From assembly GCA_963704025.1 (NCBI GenBank), contig CAVPGP010000001.1:992001-1056000 (forward strand): a DNA stretch of 64,000 nucleotides. The letters run 5' to 3'. Made by a program: the position numbers and the translations under genes. Positions 25,590 to 34,119 of this stretch are shown one piece after another (position 1 is the first letter of the stretch; each line of letters opens with the position of its first letter). The stretch is from CAVPGP01 sp963704025 (GTDB taxonomy: Bacteria; Actinomycetota; Thermoleophilia; Gaiellales; Gaiellaceae). Under the pieces are notes generated by a model, which saw only the letters and a program-made list of their open reading frames with translations, made no database searches and was not told the DNA's origin.

Positions 25590-27305
25590 GTGGCCCAGAC
25601 GCTGCCGAGGAACGACGAGCTCGCGGCGCAGTTCGACCTGCTGGCCGACCTGATGGAGCTCGAGGAAGGCGACTTCTTCCGCATCAACGCGTACCGGCGC
25701 GCCGCCAAGGCGATCCGTGAGACCTCCGGCCCGGTGGCCAAGCTGGCGGTCGAGGGCCAGGCCACGCAGATCGGCGGCATCGGCAAGACCATCGAGGAGA
25801 AGATCGTCCAGGCTGTCGAGGACGGCGAGGTGCACGCGCTGACGAAGCGCCGGGGCAACGTGCCGGAGGAGGTCGTGACGTTCATGCGCCTGCCGGGACT
25901 GGGGCCGAAGACCGCCCGGCGCATCTGGAAGGAGCTCGGCGTGACGACGGTCGCCGGTCTCAAGGAGGCCGCCGAGGCGCAGCAGCTGCGCACGCTCTCA
26001 GGCGTCGGTGCGAAGCTCGAGGAGAAGGTGCTGGCGTCGCTGGCGGCGGCGCCTGCGGCCGACGAGCCCCGGCGCACGCTGCTCGGCCGCGCGCTGCCAC
26101 CGCTCCAGGCGGTCGCCCGGGTCCTGCAGGAGCATCCTGCCTCGGACCGGGTCTCGATCGCCGGCTCCGCCCGCCGCTACCGCGAGACGCTCCGCGACCT
26201 CGACATCATCGCGACGGCCACCGACGCGCCGGCGCTGATCGACTACTTCACCTCGCTCCCGTGGGTCGGCGAGGTTGTCGCGAAGGGCGACACGAAGGCC
26301 ACCGTGATCGCGAACGACGGCCTGCGCTACGACCTCCGGGTCGTGCCGCCCGACTGCTACGGCAATCTGCTGCAGCACTTCACCGGCTCGAAGGACCACA
26401 ACGTGGCCCTGCGCGAGGACGCCGTCAGGCGCGGGCTCTCGATCTCGGAGTACGGCGTCAAGGACGCGGAGACAGGCGAGGTGGCCACCTTCGAGAACGA
26501 GGAGGACCTGTACGCGCACCTCGGCTACGCCTACATCCCGCCCGAGCTGCGCGAGAACTCCGGCGAGATCGCCGCCGCGCGCAACGGCACGCTGCCCCGG
26601 CTCGTCCAGCTGAGCGATCTCCGAGGCGACCTGCACACGCACACGGACTGGTCGTCGGACGGGAAGAGCACGCTCGAGGAGATGGTCGCAGCGGCGATGG
26701 CGCGCGGCTACTCCTACTACGCCGTCACCGACCATTCGCACTACCTGCGCGACGGCCGGCTCGAGGCACAGCAGGAGGCGATCGACGCGCTCGCAGCCCA
26801 CGTCGCACCCTTCCGGGTCCTGAAGGGCGTCGAGGTGAACATCAGGGCGGAGGGGACGCTCGACCTGGCGGACGAGCTGCTCGCCCGCTGCGACTGGGTG
26901 GTCGCCTCCGTGCACGCGGCGCGCGAGAAGAGCCCGACCGAGCGGGTGCTCGCCGCCATGGAGCACCCCTCTGTCGACTGCATCGGCCACCCGACGGGGC
27001 GCAAGATCGGCAGGCGCGGCCCCGTCGACCTCGACCTCGAGCGCATCGTCGAGAAGGCGCTCGAGACGAAGACGTTCCTGGAGATCAACTCGCAGCCGGA
27101 CCGGCTCGACCTGCGCGACGTCCACGCCCGCGCGCTCGCCGAGGCCGGCGTCCTGCTTGCGATCGACTCCGACGGCCACGAGGTCCCGGCGCTGGACTAT
27201 GTCGAGTTCGGCGTCGGCCAGGCGCGTCGGGGCTGGCTGACGAAGGAGCAGGTTCTCAACACCCGTACGTGGAATCAGATCGAGAGGCTGCGGAAGAAGC
27301 GATGA
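25590..27305 (+). CDS. polX: DNA polymerase X family with PHP domain
   Basis: 571 residues from GTG 25590. The N-terminal third has helix-hairpin-helix motifs (GIGKTIEEKI, LPGLGPKTARRIW, LSGVGAKLEEK) and the polymerase-beta nucleotidyltransferase site GSARRYRETLRDLDII. The C-terminal ~240 residues are a PHP domain (DLHTHTDWSSDG, VTDHSHYL, GVEVNI, DSDGHE), the 3'-5' exonuclease half known from Bacillus PolX. The role is gap-filling base-excision repair. The stop overlaps the next start by 4 nt. Confidence 0.92.
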   Translation: MAQTLPRNDELAAQFDLLADLMELEEGDFFRINAYRRAAKAIRETSGPVAKLAVEGQATQIGGIGKTIEEKIVQAVEDGEVHALTKRRGNVPEEVVTFMRLPGLGPKTARRIWKELGVTTVAGLKEAAEAQQLRTLSGVGAKLEEKVLASLAAAPAADEPRRTLLGRALPPLQAVARVLQEHPASDRVSIAGSARRYRETLRDLDIIATATDAPALIDYFTSLPWVGEVVAKGDTKATVIANDGLRYDLRVVPPDCYGNLLQHFTGSKDHNVALREDAVRRGLSISEYGVKDAETGEVATFENEEDLYAHLGYAYIPPELRENSGEIAAARNGTLPRLVQLSDLRGDLHTHTDWSSDGKSTLEEMVAAAMARGYSYYAVTDHSHYLRDGRLEAQQEAIDALAAHVAPFRVLKGVEVNIRAEGTLDLADELLARCDWVVASVHAAREKSPTERVLAAMEHPSVDCIGHPTGRKIGRRGPVDLDLERIVEKALETKTFLEINSQPDRLDLRDVHARALAEAGVLLAIDSDGHEVPALDYVEFGVGQARRGWLTKEQVLNTRTWNQIERLRKKR

Positions 27306-28588
27306 GCTTCCGCGAGGACCTGCATCGCGCGGCCGACTGGGCGGCGGACTATCTGGAGCGCGTCGACGAGCTCCCGGTGCGCGCCGGCGTGGCGCCGGGA
27401 GAGATCCGGTCGCACCTTCCCGAGCACCCACCTGAGCGGGGCGAGCCCTTCGACGCCCTCCTGCGCGACGTCGACGAGCTGTTGCTGCCGGGGGTCACAC
27501 ACTGGAACCACCCGCGGTTCTTCGCCTACTTCGCGAACACGGGCTCCGAGCCCGGCATCCTGGCGGAGCTGTTGATCGCGGCGCTCAACGTCAACGGCAT
27601 GGTCTGGTCGTCGTCTCCGGCGGCGACCGAGCTCGAGCAGCTGACCCTCGACTGGCTCGCGCAGCTCCTCGGGCTTCCGCGCGGCTGGCACGGTCACATC
27701 GAGGACACGGCCTCGACCGCAACGATCGCCTCGCTGGCCGCGGCGCGCACGCTTCGACCCGGCGGGGTTGTCTACGCCTCCGAGCAGGCCAACTTCTCGG
27801 TCGAGAAGGCGGCGCGCCTGCTCGGGCTCGAGTTTCGCGCGGTGCCGGTGGACGACGAGTTCCGGATGCGGCCGGACTTCGACGCCTCGGACGCAACGGC
27901 GATCGTCGCGACGGTCGGTACGACGTCGACGACCTCGGTCGACCCCGTTCCGGAGCTGGCCGACCTCTGCGAGCGGACGGGCGCCTGGCTCCACGTCGAC
28001 GCGGCGTACGCGGGCGCCGCCTGGGTCTGCGAGGAGCACCGCTCAACGCTCGAAGGATGCGACCGCGCGGACTCCGTCGTGGTCAACCCGCACAAGTGGC
28101 TCTTCACTCCCATGGACTGCTCGACGCTCTGGTCGCGGCGGCCCGAGGCGCTGCACGCGGCCTTCGCGGTCGCGCGGGAGTACATGCCGTCCAGCGACGC
28201 GCTCGACCTGAAGGACTACGGCCCCGCGCTGGGGCGGCGCTTCCGCGCGCTCAAGCTCTGGTTCGTCCTGCGCTCCTACGGGCGCGAGGGCCTGCAGGCG
28301 CTGATCCGCGAGCACGTGCGGCTCGCGCAGCTCTTCGAGCGCTGGGTCACGGAGGAACCTGGCTGGGAGATCTCTGCGCCGACACTCTTCTCCAACGTGT
28401 GCTTCCGGCACGTCCAGGCGGACAACGAGGAGCTGGCGCGGCGGGCGAGCGCCACGGGCGAGGTGTACGTGGCGACGACGAGGCTCCGGGGCGAGGCCGT
28501 GATCCGGCTTGCGATCGGCAACGCGCGCACGACGGAGGACGACGTGCGCCGGGCCTGGGAGGTGCTGCGCGCGTGCGCCCAGATCTGA
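27302..28588 (+). CDS. Group II pyridoxal-dependent amino acid decarboxylase
   Basis: 428 residues. THWNHPRFFAYFANTGS, the VHVDAAYAGAAW-type loop (here LHVDAAYAGAA) and the PLP lysine in NPHKWLFTPMDCS are those of the aromatic-L-amino-acid decarboxylase family (DOPA/tryptophan type). It is slightly shorter than plant and animal enzymes (~480). The substrate cannot be fixed from sequence. It is translationally coupled to polX and overlaps the HAD gene by 16 nt. Confidence 0.88.
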   Translation: MSFREDLHRAADWAADYLERVDELPVRAGVAPGEIRSHLPEHPPERGEPFDALLRDVDELLLPGVTHWNHPRFFAYFANTGSEPGILAELLIAALNVNGMVWSSSPAATELEQLTLDWLAQLLGLPRGWHGHIEDTASTATIASLAAARTLRPGGVVYASEQANFSVEKAARLLGLEFRAVPVDDEFRMRPDFDASDATAIVATVGTTSTTSVDPVPELADLCERTGAWLHVDAAYAGAAWVCEEHRSTLEGCDRADSVVVNPHKWLFTPMDCSTLWSRRPEALHAAFAVAREYMPSSDALDLKDYGPALGRRFRALKLWFVLRSYGREGLQALIREHVRLAQLFERWVTEEPGWEISAPTLFSNVCFRHVQADNEELARRASATGEVYVATTRLRGEAVIRLAIGNARTTEDDVRRAWEVLRACAQI

Positions 28589-29253
28589 GCGCCGTGATCT
28601 TCGATCTCTGGGAGACGCTCGTCGACTGGCCGGTCGGCGCGTCCCACGCGCTCAACGAGCGGCTGTGGCGCGCGACGCCGCACGGGCGAGAGGACTTCGA
28701 CCGCCTCTTCCGCGACACGTACCGGCAGCGTGAGACCGGGCCGCTCGCCGACGCGTACCGTGCGCTCGGCGTGGACGACGGCGAGCTCGAGGCCCTGATC
28801 GCCATGCGGCACGAGAACACGCGGGCGGCGCTCGTGCCGCGGCATGGCGCCGTCGACACGCTGACGGCGCTGCGCCGCCGGGGACTCCGCGTCGGCCTGA
28901 TCAGCGTCTGCACCGAGGAGGTGCCCGCTGTCTGGCCCGAGACGCGGTTCCACGGGCTCTTCGACGCGGAAGTCTTCTCCGCGAGCTGCGGGCACATGAA
29001 GCCCGATCCGGAGATCTACCTGCTGGCAGCCGAGCGCCTCGGCGTCGAGCCGGCGGCGTGCGTCTATGTCGGCGACGGCGCCAACGACGAGCTCGCAGGC
29101 GCCGCGAGGGTGGGCATGACCCCGGTGCTGGTGCACCGGCCGGGCGAGGAGCCGATCTGGCCGGAGGTCCAGGGCTGGAGCGGCCCGAGGGTGACCGCCA
29201 TCCCGCAGGTGCTCGAGCTCGTCGCGAACGGATCCCTGACAGACGGCCGGTAG
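28573..29253 (+). CDS. HAD-family hydrolase
   Basis: 226 residues from GTG 28573 (a second GTG at 28594 is possible). FDLWETLVDW is motif I with Glu in place of the usual Gly. LISVCTEEV, KPDPEIYLLA and YVGDGANDELAGAARVG complete motifs II-IV. The alpha-helical cap lies between. It is probably a phosphatase; substrate unknown. It ends 10 nt before the nucleotidase-like gene. Confidence 0.82.
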   Translation: MRPDLSAVIFDLWETLVDWPVGASHALNERLWRATPHGREDFDRLFRDTYRQRETGPLADAYRALGVDDGELEALIAMRHENTRAALVPRHGAVDTLTALRRRGLRVGLISVCTEEVPAVWPETRFHGLFDAEVFSASCGHMKPDPEIYLLAAERLGVEPAACVYVGDGANDELAGAARVGMTPVLVHRPGEEPIWPEVQGWSGPRVTAIPQVLELVANGSLTDGR

Positions 29254-29263
29254 AACCCCGCGC

Positions 29264-30583
29264 GTGCGGCGCCTCATCCTCCTCCACACGAACGACATTC
29301 ACGGCCGGATCGAAGGACTGGCGCGCGTTGCCACGCTGGTCGAGAGGATCCGCGCCGAGGAGGACGCAGACGTGCTCTACCTCGACGCGGGTGACATCGA
29401 GGAGACGACCGTGCGGCTGTCCAGCCTGACGAAGGGCACGGCGATGCACCGGATCCTTACGGCGGCAGGCTGCGACGTCGCGACCGTGGGCAACGCCGTC
29501 TGGTTGCGCTACGGCCCGCAGGTCCTAGTAGAGCACGCGGCTGCCGCGGACTACCCGCTTCTGCTCGCGAACCTCCGTCCCGTCGAGGGAGTCGTGCCCT
29601 CGGTCCTGCTTGAGGTGGGCGCGTGGCGCGTGGGCGTGATCGGCGTGACCGACGACTTCGAAGGTGTGTTCGGGAACTTCGATTTCGGCGTCCGCCCGCT
29701 ACCGGTCGTCCCCCTCGTACGCGACCTCGCGCACGACCTCCGCGCGCGCGGAGCCGAGCTCGTGATCGTCCTCTCGCACCTCGGCTGGCGCTCCGACCGC
29801 GACGTCGTCACCGACCCGGTTCTCGCCGAGGAGCTGCAGGACGAGATCGACCTGGTGATCGGCGCCCACTCGCACGACCTGCTCCCCGAGGGAGAATGGG
29901 TGGGACGGGTCCTCGTTGCGCAGGCCGGCGCCTACGCGGAGCACCTGGGCCGGGTGGAAGTGGGCGACGACGGCATGAGCGCGACGGTGCTCCCGGTGTC
30001 GGAGAGCGTGCCGCCGCACGCCGGCGTCGTGGCCGCCGCGGCGGAGGCAGAGCGCGAGCTGGAGGCGCATCTCGACGAGGTGATCGCGGAGCTGGACCGT
30101 CCCCTCGACGCCGCCTTCGTGGCCGAGGTCTATCGGCAGCGCATGGACGCGGACGTCGGGCTGGCGATCGAGTTTGCGACAATCGACGCTCCGCTCTCGC
30201 CCGGCCCGCTGCGCAGGGGCGACCTCTGGGCCGTCTGCCACTCGTCCGGGAACCCCGGTGTGGTCACGGTCACGGGCGCCCAGCTGCTCGCGATGCTCGA
30301 GCGCGGGGCCGACCCGGCGTTTCAGCACGACGCGCCGCGATCGCTGCGGGGCCGGCCGCAGGGGAGGCTCTTCGCGGTCGGCGCGGACGGAGTCGACCCG
30401 CTCCGCACGTACCGCGTCGCCGGCTCCGACTGGGAGCTCGGCGGGCTCAGCGGCCTTGCCGATCCGGCCTGGGGCCTCGAGCCTGTCTACGATTTCCCGA
30501 CGATCGTCAGAGAGGCCGTCGAAGACTCGCTAGCGCGGCGTCGTGAAGCGCCACGCGGTAGCGCCAGAACGCCCGCCCCGTAG
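29264..30583 (+). CDS. 5'-nucleotidase/UshA-like metallophosphoesterase, altered active site
   Basis: 439 residues from GTG 29264, with no signal peptide. The N-terminal metallophosphatase domain has LLHTNDIHGRIEG, LYLDAGDIEE, LSHLGWRSD and IGAHSHDLLPEG. At the position of the catalytic GNHE motif it reads VGNAVWLRYGP, so the metal and catalytic His is absent. The C-terminal nucleotidase domain is recognisable (RQRMDADVGLAIEFA, RGDLWAVCHSSGNPGVVTVTGAQLL). UshA relatives are usually secreted, so this looks like a cytosolic, perhaps inactive or repurposed variant. It overlaps the convergent Nudix gene by 77 nt. Confidence 0.8.
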   Translation: MRRLILLHTNDIHGRIEGLARVATLVERIRAEEDADVLYLDAGDIEETTVRLSSLTKGTAMHRILTAAGCDVATVGNAVWLRYGPQVLVEHAAAADYPLLLANLRPVEGVVPSVLLEVGAWRVGVIGVTDDFEGVFGNFDFGVRPLPVVPLVRDLAHDLRARGAELVIVLSHLGWRSDRDVVTDPVLAEELQDEIDLVIGAHSHDLLPEGEWVGRVLVAQAGAYAEHLGRVEVGDDGMSATVLPVSESVPPHAGVVAAAAEAERELEAHLDEVIAELDRPLDAAFVAEVYRQRMDADVGLAIEFATIDAPLSPGPLRRGDLWAVCHSSGNPGVVTVTGAQLLAMLERGADPAFQHDAPRSLRGRPQGRLFAVGADGVDPLRTYRVAGSDWELGGLSGLADPAWGLEPVYDFPTIVREAVEDSLARRREAPRGSARTPAP

Positions 30584-31082
30584 CGAGCAGCCGTTCGCGC
30601 AGCGGGCCGGCGAGCTCCTCGAGCGTTCCCCAGCGGGCGCCCGCGATCTCCTCCGTGTCCTGCGGCTCGAGCTCCGTGTCCTCCGTCCGCGCGAGGAAGA
30701 GATGCGTCCGCCACGGCACGTCGGCCGGGTGGTAGATGAACCGGACACGGGACTCGACCAGGTACCGCTCGAGCTCGACGCGCAGGCCGGTCTCCTCGAG
30801 CGCCTCGCGTGCGACCGCCTGCTCGAAGTCCTCGCCGGGCTTGACGCCCCCGCCCGGCGGCCGCCAGATGCCTTCCTCGAACATCGGCTTCCGGATCAGG
30901 GCGATGCGCTCTGCCGGGTCGAGGATGAAGAGCGTCACGTCGTGCGTCCGCGCCGGGTTGTACGTGGCCACGGCGTGCTCCATCCGGCTGATCTCGCCCT
31001 CCCACTCCAGCAGCACCGGGTCGCCGTAGCGGTCCCGCAGCGGCGCGAGGATCTCCTCGGTGACGTGCACAATCCCGATCAT
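30507..31082 (-). CDS. Nudix hydrolase
   Basis: 191 residues from ATG 31082. The Nudix box is GGGVKPGEDFEQAVAREALEETGL, with the consensus GX5EX7REUXEEXGU intact. It hydrolyses a nucleoside diphosphate linked to some moiety, not identifiable here. The start codon shares the palindrome CATG with the divergent kinase start. A longer form to 31184 would lie inside the kinase gene and is less likely. Confidence 0.88.
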   Translation of the reverse strand: MIGIVHVTEEILAPLRDRYGDPVLLEWEGEISRMEHAVATYNPARTHDVTLFILDPAERIALIRKPMFEEGIWRPPGGGVKPGEDFEQAVAREALEETGLRVELERYLVESRVRFIYHPADVPWRTHLFLARTEDTELEPQDTEEIAGARWGTLEELAGPLRERLLATGRAFWRYRVALHDAALASLRRPL

Positions 31083-32142
31083 GCCTCGCGTACGCCGCCT
31101 CAGGCGCACGGCGCCCACGCTTGAGCTACTGGCGGCGACCTTGCCGGAGCTCCGGCTCGGCCTCTCCGAGTCTGCCGCGCGCACCGTGGCCTACGAGGTC
31201 TTCGAGAAGCTCGGCTTCGGAGCGGTCGCCGTCACGGACACGAGCCGCGTGCTGGCGTTCGTGGGCGCCGGGGCCGACCACCACGGGCCGGGCGACGAGC
31301 CGATGCGGCCCGTCTTCGAGTCGCTCGCGCGCGACGAGCCGCTCGTCGCACCGCTGGCGCTTCGGGTCGAATGCCGCCACCCGGCCTGCCCGCTCGGCTC
31401 GGCGGCGATCGTCCCGCTGCGCGGCTCGGTCGGCCCGCTCGGCGCCCTCGTCGTCTACGCCACGGACGGCGCTCCGCTCGGCGATCCGGACGTTGCGCTG
31501 CTGACGCAGCTCGGCGGCCAGCTCTCGGTTCAGCTGCAGCTCGCCGAGCTCGCCGGGTCCCAGGTGACCGCCATGCAGGCGCAGATGGAGCCGCACTTCG
31601 TCTTCAACTGCCTGAACACGATCGCGAGCTTCATCCGCACCGACCCCGAGCGGGCGCGGCGGCTGATCGTCGCGTTCGCGGACTACGTGCGCTGGACGCT
31701 CTCGCGCCCGCAGGAATTCATCACGCTCGCCGAGGAGCTCGGCCACGTCGAGAGCTACCTCGTGCTCGAGCAGGCGCGCTTCGGGCCGCAGCTGGACGTG
31801 ACGATCGACGCGACGCCCGAGGCGCTCGACGTGCGTCTGCCGCCGTTTCTCGTTCAGCCGATCGTCGAGAACGCCGTCAAGCACGGCAAGACCGAGCGGC
31901 CGCTGCACCTGCTCGTGCGGGCGCGCGTCCGGCGCGGCCGGCTGCGCGTGACGGTCAGGGACGACGGGCGCGGCATCGCCCGGGAGGCGATCGAACGGGT
32001 GCTGGAGCCGGGGGTCGGCGAGGGGACGGGGCTCGGGCTCGCGAACGTCCACGGACGCCTGACCGCGTTCTACGGCGAGGGCGTGAGGCTGCGCTCGTTC
32101 CCGTTCGGGACAATCGTTCGGCTCGAGGTGCCGGCCGCGTGA
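31081..32142 (+). CDS. LytS-type sensor histidine kinase with GAF-like sensor, no membrane segment
   Basis: 353 residues from ATG 31081. Residues ~15-155 look like a GAF domain (FGAVAVTDTSRVLAFVGAGAD, CPLGSAAIVPL). The His_kinase domain of the LytS/YehU group follows with MEPHFVFNCLNTIASFIR; His 172 is the phospho-acceptor. The HATPase has PFLVQPIVENAVKHG and RDDGRGIA. LytS relatives usually start with 5-6 transmembrane helices, absent here, so the signal is sensed in the cytosol. It overlaps the regulator gene by 4 nt. Confidence 0.88.
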   Translation: MPRVRRLRRTAPTLELLAATLPELRLGLSESAARTVAYEVFEKLGFGAVAVTDTSRVLAFVGAGADHHGPGDEPMRPVFESLARDEPLVAPLALRVECRHPACPLGSAAIVPLRGSVGPLGALVVYATDGAPLGDPDVALLTQLGGQLSVQLQLAELAGSQVTAMQAQMEPHFVFNCLNTIASFIRTDPERARRLIVAFADYVRWTLSRPQEFITLAEELGHVESYLVLEQARFGPQLDVTIDATPEALDVRLPPFLVQPIVENAVKHGKTERPLHLLVRARVRRGRLRVTVRDDGRGIAREAIERVLEPGVGEGTGLGLANVHGRLTAFYGEGVRLRSFPFGTIVRLEVPAA

Positions 32143-32852
32143 GCATCCGAGCGCTCCTTGTCGACGACGAGGCGCCGGCCCGTTCAGAGCTCCGTCATCT
32201 GCTCGGCGCCCACCCCGCCGTCGAGGTCGTCGGCGAGGCCGCGAGCGCAGCGGAGGCGCTCCGGCTTGCGGACGCCGTCACGTACGACGTCGTCTTCCTT
32301 GACGTCGAGATGCCCGGCCTGACCGGGCTGGAGGCGGCCCGGCTCGTGCGTGAGCGGGCCGGCGCGCCCGAGCTCGTCTTCGTCACTGCACACGAGCGGT
32401 ACGCCGTCGAGGCGTTCGCCGTCGAGGCGTTCGACTATCTGCTGAAGCCCGTCCACCCCGACCGGCTCGCCCGGGTCGTCGAGCGACTGCAGGAACGAAG
32501 TCGCCAGAACGCGGCGCCGGTCCAGAAGGTGCCGGTCGTCGGCGGCTCGGGCGGCACGGAGCTGATCGCCTACGACGCGATCCACTTCGTCCAGGCGGAC
32601 GGCGACTACAGCCGCGTGCACACGTTCGACCGCACCTATCTCTGCACGAGCTCGCTCGGGGAGCTCGAGGAGGTGCTCCCCGGCGGCTTTGCGCGCATCC
32701 ACCGTAGCTACCTCGTCAACCTGGCGAAGGTGGCCGCGGTGAAGCGGGTCGGTCCCGACCGGATCAGGCTCGCCCTCGACGACGCCCGGCGGACGGAGCT
32801 CGCCGTCGCCCGGAGGCAGAGCAGGATGCTGCGCGAGCGGCTGAAGCTCTAG
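32139..32852 (+). CDS. LytTR-family response regulator
   Basis: 237 residues from GTG 32139. The receiver domain has LLVDDEAPAR, the phospho-Asp in VVFLDVEMPGLTG (~Asp 56) and the switch Lys in DYLLKPV. The C-terminal LytTR DNA-binding domain begins near IHFVQADGDYSRVHT and has FARIHRSYLVNLAKV. It is a cognate pair with the preceding kinase. Targets are unknown; LytTR sites are too loose to call here. Confidence 0.92.
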   Translation: MSIRALLVDDEAPARSELRHLLGAHPAVEVVGEAASAAEALRLADAVTYDVVFLDVEMPGLTGLEAARLVRERAGAPELVFVTAHERYAVEAFAVEAFDYLLKPVHPDRLARVVERLQERSRQNAAPVQKVPVVGGSGGTELIAYDAIHFVQADGDYSRVHTFDRTYLCTSSLGELEEVLPGGFARIHRSYLVNLAKVAAVKRVGPDRIRLALDDARRTELAVARRQSRMLRERLKL

Positions 32853-32867
32853 AGGTTGGGAACCGTC

Positions 32868-33443
32868 CTAGGCTGCGGCGCTTCTTGCCGCGGCGAGCGC
32901 CTCGCGCTCGCGCGCCGCGTCCACGAGCCCCTGAACGGTCTCGGCGAGCTGGTCCCGCAGCTCGCTGTCCTCGAGGAGGCCGTCCTCGCCGAACTTCGTG
33001 GGCGCGTGGCCGACGGCGACGTCGCCCTCCGTCACGCGGGCGCCCGTTGCGGCGAGCACCTTGCGGAGCTCGGCCTGCGCCCAGACCGCGCCGAACGCGC
33101 CGGTGCTCGCACCGACAACCGCGACCGGCTTGTTCCGGAGCGGGTTCGTCGCGAGCGGGCGGGAGGCCCAGTCGATCGCGTTCTTGAGCACACCCGGGAT
33201 CGACGAGTTGTACTCGGGCGTCGCGAACAGGACCGCGTCGGCGCCGGCGATCGCGTCGCGGAGGTCCGCGACGGCCGCCGGCGCCGGCTCGACGTCGTCG
33301 TCCTCGTCGTAGGGCGGCACCGACTTCAGCCCGTCCCAGAGCTCGAGCTCGGCACCGGCCGGCAGGAGGTCCGCGGCGGAGTGCAGGAGCTTCCCGTTCC
33401 AGGAGCCCTTACGGACGCTGCCGCTGATGCCGAGGAGCTTCAT
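32868..33443 (-). CDS. NADPH-dependent FMN reductase family protein
   Basis: 191 residues. LLGISGSVRKGSWNGKLL is the FMN-phosphate binding loop, and ATPEYNSSIPGVLKNAIDWASRP is the diagnostic flavin and tetramer motif. The type is like ArsH, ChrR or azoreductase. Likely role: reduction of quinones or xenobiotics, or flavin supply. It lies 4 nt downstream of the YceI gene on the same strand and is probably controlled with it. Confidence 0.9.
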   Translation of the reverse strand: MKLLGISGSVRKGSWNGKLLHSAADLLPAGAELELWDGLKSVPPYDEDDDVEPAPAAVADLRDAIAGADAVLFATPEYNSSIPGVLKNAIDWASRPLATNPLRNKPVAVVGASTGAFGAVWAQAELRKVLAATGARVTEGDVAVGHAPTKFGEDGLLEDSELRDQLAETVQGLVDAAREREALAAARSAAA

Positions 33444-33447
33444 CGAG

Positions 33448-33999
33448 CTAGGCGGCCTTGATGAAGTAGAGCTGCGCGGAGAGGTCGACCTCGTTCTCCA
33501 GGGCCTGCTCGCCCGAGGGCAGAGGCATGTTCCACTCGATGCCGAAGGCCGTGCGATCGACCTTGCCCGAGAGGTCCAGCGTCACGCGCTCCCGGTTGTA
33601 GGCGTCCGTCAGCGGGCCGGCGATCGTTCCCTCGAGCGTGACCGGCCTCGAGACGCCGCGGATCGTCAGCTCGCCCTCGACGACGATCCTGTCACCGTCG
33701 CGGCGCAGGTCGCTCGACGAGAACGACAGCTCCGGCGCCCGCTCGGCGTCGAAGAAGTCGGGGGAGAGCAGGTGCGTGTTCAGGTTCTCGTCGTTCACCT
33801 GGACGCCCTCGGCCCGGGCCTTCCCACGGAGCGAGGCCCCGCCGTTCTCGCTCACGCGGAGCTCGGCCTCGAACGGCTGAAACGTGCCGCGAAACGTGCC
33901 GCCCATGTAGTCGAGCGCGAACTCGACGCGCGAGTGGGCGGGGTCGAGCTGCCACGTGCCGACCGGAACCGCAGTGGCCTGAGAAGTGATGTTGCTCAT
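33448..33999 (-). CDS. YceI-family lipid-binding protein
   Basis: 183 residues from ATG 33999. The lipocalin-like YceI fold is shown by WQLDPAHSRVEFALDYMGGTFRGTF, LLSPDFFDAERAPELSF, GELTIRGVSRPVTLEG and DRTAFGIEW. There is no signal peptide, as in many actinobacterial members. YceI proteins bind polyisoprenoid-type lipids and are often induced by stress. Three operator-like repeats lie 19-76 nt upstream, so a dedicated regulator is likely. Confidence 0.9.
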   Translation of the reverse strand: MSNITSQATAVPVGTWQLDPAHSRVEFALDYMGGTFRGTFQPFEAELRVSENGGASLRGKARAEGVQVNDENLNTHLLSPDFFDAERAPELSFSSSDLRRDGDRIVVEGELTIRGVSRPVTLEGTIAGPLTDAYNRERVTLDLSGKVDRTAFGIEWNMPLPSGEQALENEVDLSAQLYFIKAA

Positions 34000-34017
34000 C
34001 GGTTGTTCCGTCCTCCC

Positions 34018-34075
34018 TTGCGATTGCAATAGTTGCGAACGCAAGCAAGTTACCACGGATTGGTTGCGTGCGCAA
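34018..34075. promoter_or_regulatory. Three operator-like TTGCG-NN-CGCAA sites upstream of yceI
   Basis: TTGCGATTGCAA (34018-34029), TTGCGAACGCAA (34033-34044) and TTGCGTGCGCAA (34064-34075) start 15 and 31 nt apart; the last two are exact 5-2-5 inverted repeats. This is the size and style of MarR-family operators. The sites fill the gap between the divergent yceI start and the end of otsB. No MarR gene lies in the window. Confidence 0.65.
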
Positions 34076-34119
34076 GTGTATCGGGTCTTCCCGGCCGCAG
34101 CGGCGTGAAACCGGGCTCA

